This document shows, piece by piece, positions 60,746 to 64,000 of a stretch of DNA of 64,000 nt. Made by a program: the position numbers and the translations under genes. Where the stretch lies: positions 37,740 through 101,739 of the forward strand of contig JAJDNM010000141.1 of NCBI GenBank assembly GCA_022340665.1. The letters run 5' to 3'. The DNA comes from Acidobacteriota bacterium (GTDB lineage Bacteria > Acidobacteriota > Thermoanaerobaculia > Thermoanaerobaculales > Sulfomarinibacteraceae). The notes beneath the pieces were generated by a model, which saw nothing but the letters and a program-made list of their open reading frames with translations, was not told the DNA's origin and searched no databases. How positions within the stretch are numbered: the stretch's first letter is position 1; every line of letters starts with the position of its first letter.

Positions 60746-62350
60746 CTAGTGCCACTCCCAATCGATGAAGCCGGGCTCGACGTCGACCATCGCGTTGACA
60801 ATCAACTCGACAAGGCCGCCGTAGTAGATGCCCGCCTTCTCCCATGCGTCGTAGTACTGGATGATGTCACGGATCTGGCCCTTGCAGTTTGAGCACGGTG
60901 CACACAGATATTTGGGATTGTCCTTGGTCATCTCCTCGTCCTGGAAGGCGTCGAGGATCTGGCGGAACTTCCTACGGCCGGTCATGTGGTGGCGCCAGTC
61001 CTGGAAGTTGTGGCCCGACATGATGGCGAATCCGGACCCCCCGCCACAGCAGTAGTTGTCGACCCCGTGCGGCGTCATCTCGCGGAAACGTCCGGGCGGC
61101 AACACCGCCTCGAGAATCTCCCGCTGCGGCGAAACCACGCCCATCAGGCGAACCAGGTTGCAGGGGTCATGGAGGGTGACCGGAAAGTCGTTGCGGCTCG
61201 GGTCGAGCTTGAGCTTGCCCGAACGGATGATATCGCGCAGCGTCACCATGGAGCTCTCACGCGGAATGTTGAGGTCACCGGTGAGGATCTTGTCGGCGAT
61301 CACGGTCAATGCCTTGTGGGCGTGGCCGCACTCACCGAGCACGATCTTCTTGACCCCGAGCTTCTTGGCCGCCGCGGCGTGCTTGACCGCGACTCGGGCG
61401 AATTGAACGTCGTCGTACCAGACGCCGTAGTTGATGCCATCGTAGGCGACAGCCTCCGAAGACATCGTCCAGCTCAAACCGGCAGCCTCGAAGACGGTCG
61501 CGAAGGCGCCCGGGTTCTCCGGCCACGCCATGATTTCGCCCGCGTTGTGAATCAGGAGGATATCGGCGCCCTCCTTGTCCCACGGCGTCTCGATCTCGAT
61601 CCCCGTACGCTCGGCAGTATCCTCGTCGATGAACTCGATGTTGTCCTTGACGATCATCGGCGTCATGCCGGTCGAGGAGCCGACCTCGAGTTGCAGGACC
61701 GATCCGTCGGCGTGGAGCTCCTTGGGTACGATCCCCATCTCCATCGACGCGATCTTGCGGATCTCGCGCGACAGGAGGGCGTTATCGACACCGATCGGAC
61801 AGGTCTGGGCACAGCGTCTGCAAACGTTGCAGCGGTAGGAAAGCTCGATGAGCCGCGCCACGACCTCCCAGTTGAGGTCAATGTCACCGTGGACCTTGGG
61901 CGATTCCTTCTTGATGTACTTGAAGTAGATCCGGCGCAGGATCTCGGAGCGATAGATCGGTCGGTAGAGCTCGTTCTTGCCGCTCTCCTCGTAGATCGGA
62001 CAGGCGTCCGAACAGGTCTGGCAGTGGGCGCAATGCTCCATCGACATCTCGAACGGCTGCAGAAACGCCCAGTTGTCATCGGTACTCATGCACCGCTCGA
62101 GACCCTTCAGGAACCCTTCGACGAGCCGGTCCTCCTCCTCCTTCGACTGCGGCTTGGCGATGTTGACCGCGATTGTGTCGTCGAGCACGACGTACTTCTC
62201 ACGAGCCTCGTCCGAAAGTTGAGCAAAGGGCGGCTCCTCGTCGAGCTTGTCGAACGGGGGAGGCAACGGAATCTGCTCGAGCGGATCGATGTGGGCCAGC
62301 GGCTGGCCGGGGTTTTTGGCGATATCTTTGACACTGTCCGGTTGCTTCAT
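60746..62350 (-). CDS. CCG-domain iron-sulfur protein of a third membrane redox pair
   Basis: 534 residues of the DsrK/HdrD family with a long N-terminal extension of about 100 residues, ferredoxin motifs CAHCQTCSDACPIYE and CNVCRRCAQTCPIG, and CCG modules (HDPCNLVRL, YCCGGGSGF, PCSNCKGQ). ATG at 62350 overlaps the stop of the cytochrome b gene. Longest of the four CCG proteins in the window; probably a separate quinone-to-thiol module. Confidence 0.9.
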   Translation of the reverse strand: MKQPDSVKDIAKNPGQPLAHIDPLEQIPLPPPFDKLDEEPPFAQLSDEAREKYVVLDDTIAVNIAKPQSKEEEDRLVEGFLKGLERCMSTDDNWAFLQPFEMSMEHCAHCQTCSDACPIYEESGKNELYRPIYRSEILRRIYFKYIKKESPKVHGDIDLNWEVVARLIELSYRCNVCRRCAQTCPIGVDNALLSREIRKIASMEMGIVPKELHADGSVLQLEVGSSTGMTPMIVKDNIEFIDEDTAERTGIEIETPWDKEGADILLIHNAGEIMAWPENPGAFATVFEAAGLSWTMSSEAVAYDGINYGVWYDDVQFARVAVKHAAAAKKLGVKKIVLGECGHAHKALTVIADKILTGDLNIPRESSMVTLRDIIRSGKLKLDPSRNDFPVTLHDPCNLVRLMGVVSPQREILEAVLPPGRFREMTPHGVDNYCCGGGSGFAIMSGHNFQDWRHHMTGRRKFRQILDAFQDEEMTKDNPKYLCAPCSNCKGQIRDIIQYYDAWEKAGIYYGGLVELIVNAMVDVEPGFIDWEWH

Positions 62351-63291
62351 TTGTCCTTTACCTCCGGCTCCTCGGTCGCGGCCTCGAGCCAGGTCTTCTT
62401 GCCGTCGCCCTTGATGTGCTCGGCGGACCAAGAGATCGGTCGACTGAGCAGATCTTCAATCACCTTTTCCTCGTCACCGCCGGGCAGGTTGGGATCGTCC
62501 TTCCAACGAATCGCGTGGTAGGCGAAGTACTTGCCGACAAAGTGTGACATGTGGGTGGTCGGGATATATGCGGTCAGCAGCGACAGGAGTACTACTGACA
62601 ACATCAGCAGCAGAACCCCGGTGCCGCTCCCGAGCGACGCGAGATTGAAAGTCACGAGGTTGGCGACAAACGCGGAGACCATGGAGAAATCGAGGTCGTA
62701 CCCGACAAAGGTGATAAACGCCACCCCGAACGCCACAATGAAAAACGCAAGGTTGAAGAGGTCAGCCGGCGCCGTGTAGTCTCTGAGCTCGCGGCCGCGG
62801 CGGCGCAGGAAGAGCCCGATCGCCCCGATAATGCCGAAAACCAGTCCGGCTCCGCCGAGCCACGGGGCCAGAAAGTCACTGATCGTGTTGACCGGGCCCG
62901 CGATCACTGCGGGCAGGAGAGCCCCGGAGACACCGTTGATCATCAACATGATCGTCGTCGCGCCAACCAGGTAGAGTCCGAAATGGAACGGAAAGGACCG
63001 TGTCCAGAGCTTCTTGTTGTGCTCCCTCAGGGCAACCAGGAAGAGTATCTCCGGGACCATCACCCTGAGCTCGCCGAGGAGCGATACTTCGCGCTTCTTC
63101 TTCCACCAGTCGCTCTCCTCGAGATAGGAGCCGCCATACGCTGCGCGCCCCCCTCCCTCGTGAGCAACGGGATAGAGTTCCCATCTGAGGTGCATCGGCA
63201 TCTTCGACCAGAAAAAGAACCTGGCTACGACCGCGATCAGGAAGAAGACGATTCCGAGATAGGCGATGACGTAGACAAGAGTAGTCATCAT
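62347..63291 (-). CDS. NarI/DsrM-like cytochrome b membrane subunit
   Basis: 314 residues, about six hydrophobic segments, histidines in FPFHFGLYLVGATTIM and TTHMSHFVGKYFAYH. Paired and translationally coupled with the CCG protein downstream. Resembles DsrM more than the shorter TmcC-type subunits. GGAG precedes the first of two adjacent ATGs. Confidence 0.88.
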   Translation of the reverse strand: MMTTLVYVIAYLGIVFFLIAVVARFFFWSKMPMHLRWELYPVAHEGGGRAAYGGSYLEESDWWKKKREVSLLGELRVMVPEILFLVALREHNKKLWTRSFPFHFGLYLVGATTIMLMINGVSGALLPAVIAGPVNTISDFLAPWLGGAGLVFGIIGAIGLFLRRRGRELRDYTAPADLFNLAFFIVAFGVAFITFVGYDLDFSMVSAFVANLVTFNLASLGSGTGVLLLMLSVVLLSLLTAYIPTTHMSHFVGKYFAYHAIRWKDDPNLPGGDEEKVIEDLLSRPISWSAEHIKGDGKKTWLEAATEEPEVKDK

Positions 63292-63697
63292 TCATACTCC
63301 TCAAGCCGAGATTATATTACTAATTTCAAATATTGAAATGAAAAATTCGTGACCCAACGGGGTGTGATCGGTGCCGTTTGGAGAGGTTTCGCACACACCA
63401 TTCCGGCCTCCAATTCGCAAAAACTATTCCCTAGCGAAAAAGTCGGAATTCAACTGTCTCAGCTTCGACCGCACGCATACAAACGAACACTCAAATCCGG
63501 GCAACACAGAAGATCGATTCCGACTGAGGCCCTCGACGATTGCAGCCGGAATCAGCTTCAATCCGTTGGGTCACTCGGCCAATGATCTAGCGGTTACGAA
63601 ATCGTAACCACTCATCCTTTCACACCAGGGGGAGTCGGTGCGCCGATGTTGTCACTTACCACTCCAGGAAACCCATCAACTCGGTGCGATCCGTTCC
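63292..63697 (-). promoter_or_regulatory. Regulatory region of the third redox pair
   Basis: No gene is supported. It contains TATAAT (63311-63316, minus) without a good -35, the dyad TTTCAA-ATA-TTGAAA (63324-63338), a weak sigma-54 candidate with GG-N10-GC (63417-63430) and the inverted repeat GGTTACG-AAAT-CGTAACC (63592-63609), nearly the same as the site upstream of the dsr operon. Confidence 0.5.
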
Positions 63698-64000
63698 TCA
63701 GGGTTCCTGGCCATCCAGTAACCGTTCCACAAGGGCCGGGAACCACGAACCATCCGGAACCTGGATCTTCCATCCGTTGACGAAGTAGGTCGGGGTGGCC
63801 TGTACATTCATTTCCTGGCCGAGACTCATCTGACGATGCACCGCCCCAATGGACTCCGGCCGCAAATAGCATTCTCTGAAGGCCTGTTCCTCCAGCCCGC
63901 GCCCTGACACGAAATCGGTGGCGGTTGGCGTCACCAAGGAGACTTCCATTTCTCGCTGCAGGCCGTAAAACGTCTCCTTGAACGGGATCAAAGCCTCCGG
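63698..64000 (-). CDS. DsbA-like thioredoxin-fold protein, C-terminal part (cut by the window edge)
   Basis: The last ~101 residues of a DsbA/thiol-disulfide exchange protein: a helical segment, then VQATPTYFVNGWKI with the cis-proline of the thioredoxin fold. The active-site CxxC would be upstream, beyond the window. The TTG at 63991 is not a real start, since the frame stays open to the edge. Near the end an imperfect CCAGGAA/TTCCTGG stem (63664-63710) may terminate it. Confidence 0.7.
   Translation of the reverse strand, partial: PEALIPFKETFYGLQREMEVSLVTPTATDFVSGRGLEEQAFRECYLRPESIGAVHRQMSLGQEMNVQATPTYFVNGWKIQVPDGSWFPALVERLLDGQEP

Noticed and set aside
60986..62521. 511-codon open frame on the plus strand opposite the CCG protein
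   Set aside because: Antisense shadow without recognisable motif; the minus-strand gene has full Fe-S and CCG signatures.

Overview
The window is a GC-rich bacterial chromosome segment with tightly packed operons. It carries an almost complete reductive dissimilatory sulfite reductase locus plus the membrane and periplasmic redox complexes typical of sulfate- or sulfite-respiring bacteria. Gene content alone (dsrA-dsrB-dsrD with dsrL, dsrN, dsrC and dsrMKJOP in one 20-kb run, a 16-heme HmcA and an ORP-type locus) fits a strict anaerobe. The combination and base composition resemble dsr-bearing marine Acidobacteriota (Thermoanaerobaculia) as much as Desulfobacterota; that placement is inference, since no phylogeny was run. 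No sat, apr or qmo genes, rRNA, tRNA, CRISPR or insertion sequence was seen.

Layout. (1) 13-21718, all minus strand, read from right to left: a YeiH-type transporter, dsrA, dsrB, dsrD, a ferritin-like gene, dsrL, dsrN, HEAT and TPR genes, dsrC, an RsbRD-like gene, dsrMKJOP, a CoA-disulfide-reductase/rhodanese, a three-part siroheme synthase, and a histidine kinase with an NtrC-type regulator. A textbook sigma-54 promoter (21764-21778) and a palindrome (21871-21888) lie ahead of the first gene. (2) 22262-26772: a PAS/sigma-54 activator, a kinase and single-domain response regulators. (3) 26769-33923, minus strand: a hybrid Tmc/Hmc transmembrane redox complex including a 16-heme cytochrome, again behind a sigma-54 promoter. 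(4) 34470-47779: a cyclic-nucleotide-binding-fold protein, a DUF302 protein, a second PAS/sigma-54 activator and an ORP-like cluster (NifX-fold proteins, two MinD-type ATPases with inserted ferredoxin domains, radical-SAM enzymes, an old-yellow-enzyme reductase, small Cys proteins), with several sigma-54 promoters. (5) 48048-48650: a peroxiredoxin whose peroxidatic cysteine codon is TGA, followed ten bases later by a bacterial SECIS-like hairpin, so a probable selenoprotein. (6) 49065-56716: a second, compact Hmc-like complex in which the NrfD-type membrane subunit is fused to a hexaheme cytochrome, with its own two-component genes. (7) 56959-59314: a rhodanese, two gene remnants and a small minus-strand operon of NifX/zinc-ribbon/DUF134 proteins. 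(8) 59444-64000: an MFS transporter, a third membrane-cytochrome/CCG pair and the edge of a DsbA-like gene.

How it fits together: sulfite is reduced by DsrAB to a DsrC-bound trisulfide that DsrMKJOP reduces with membrane electrons. The two Hmc/Tmc-type complexes and the third NarI/CCG pair can exchange electrons between periplasmic cytochromes, the quinone pool and cytoplasmic thiol/disulfide partners. Sigma-54-type promoters recur at the head of most operons and three sigma-54 activators are encoded here, suggesting that much of this energy metabolism is one sigma-54 regulon.
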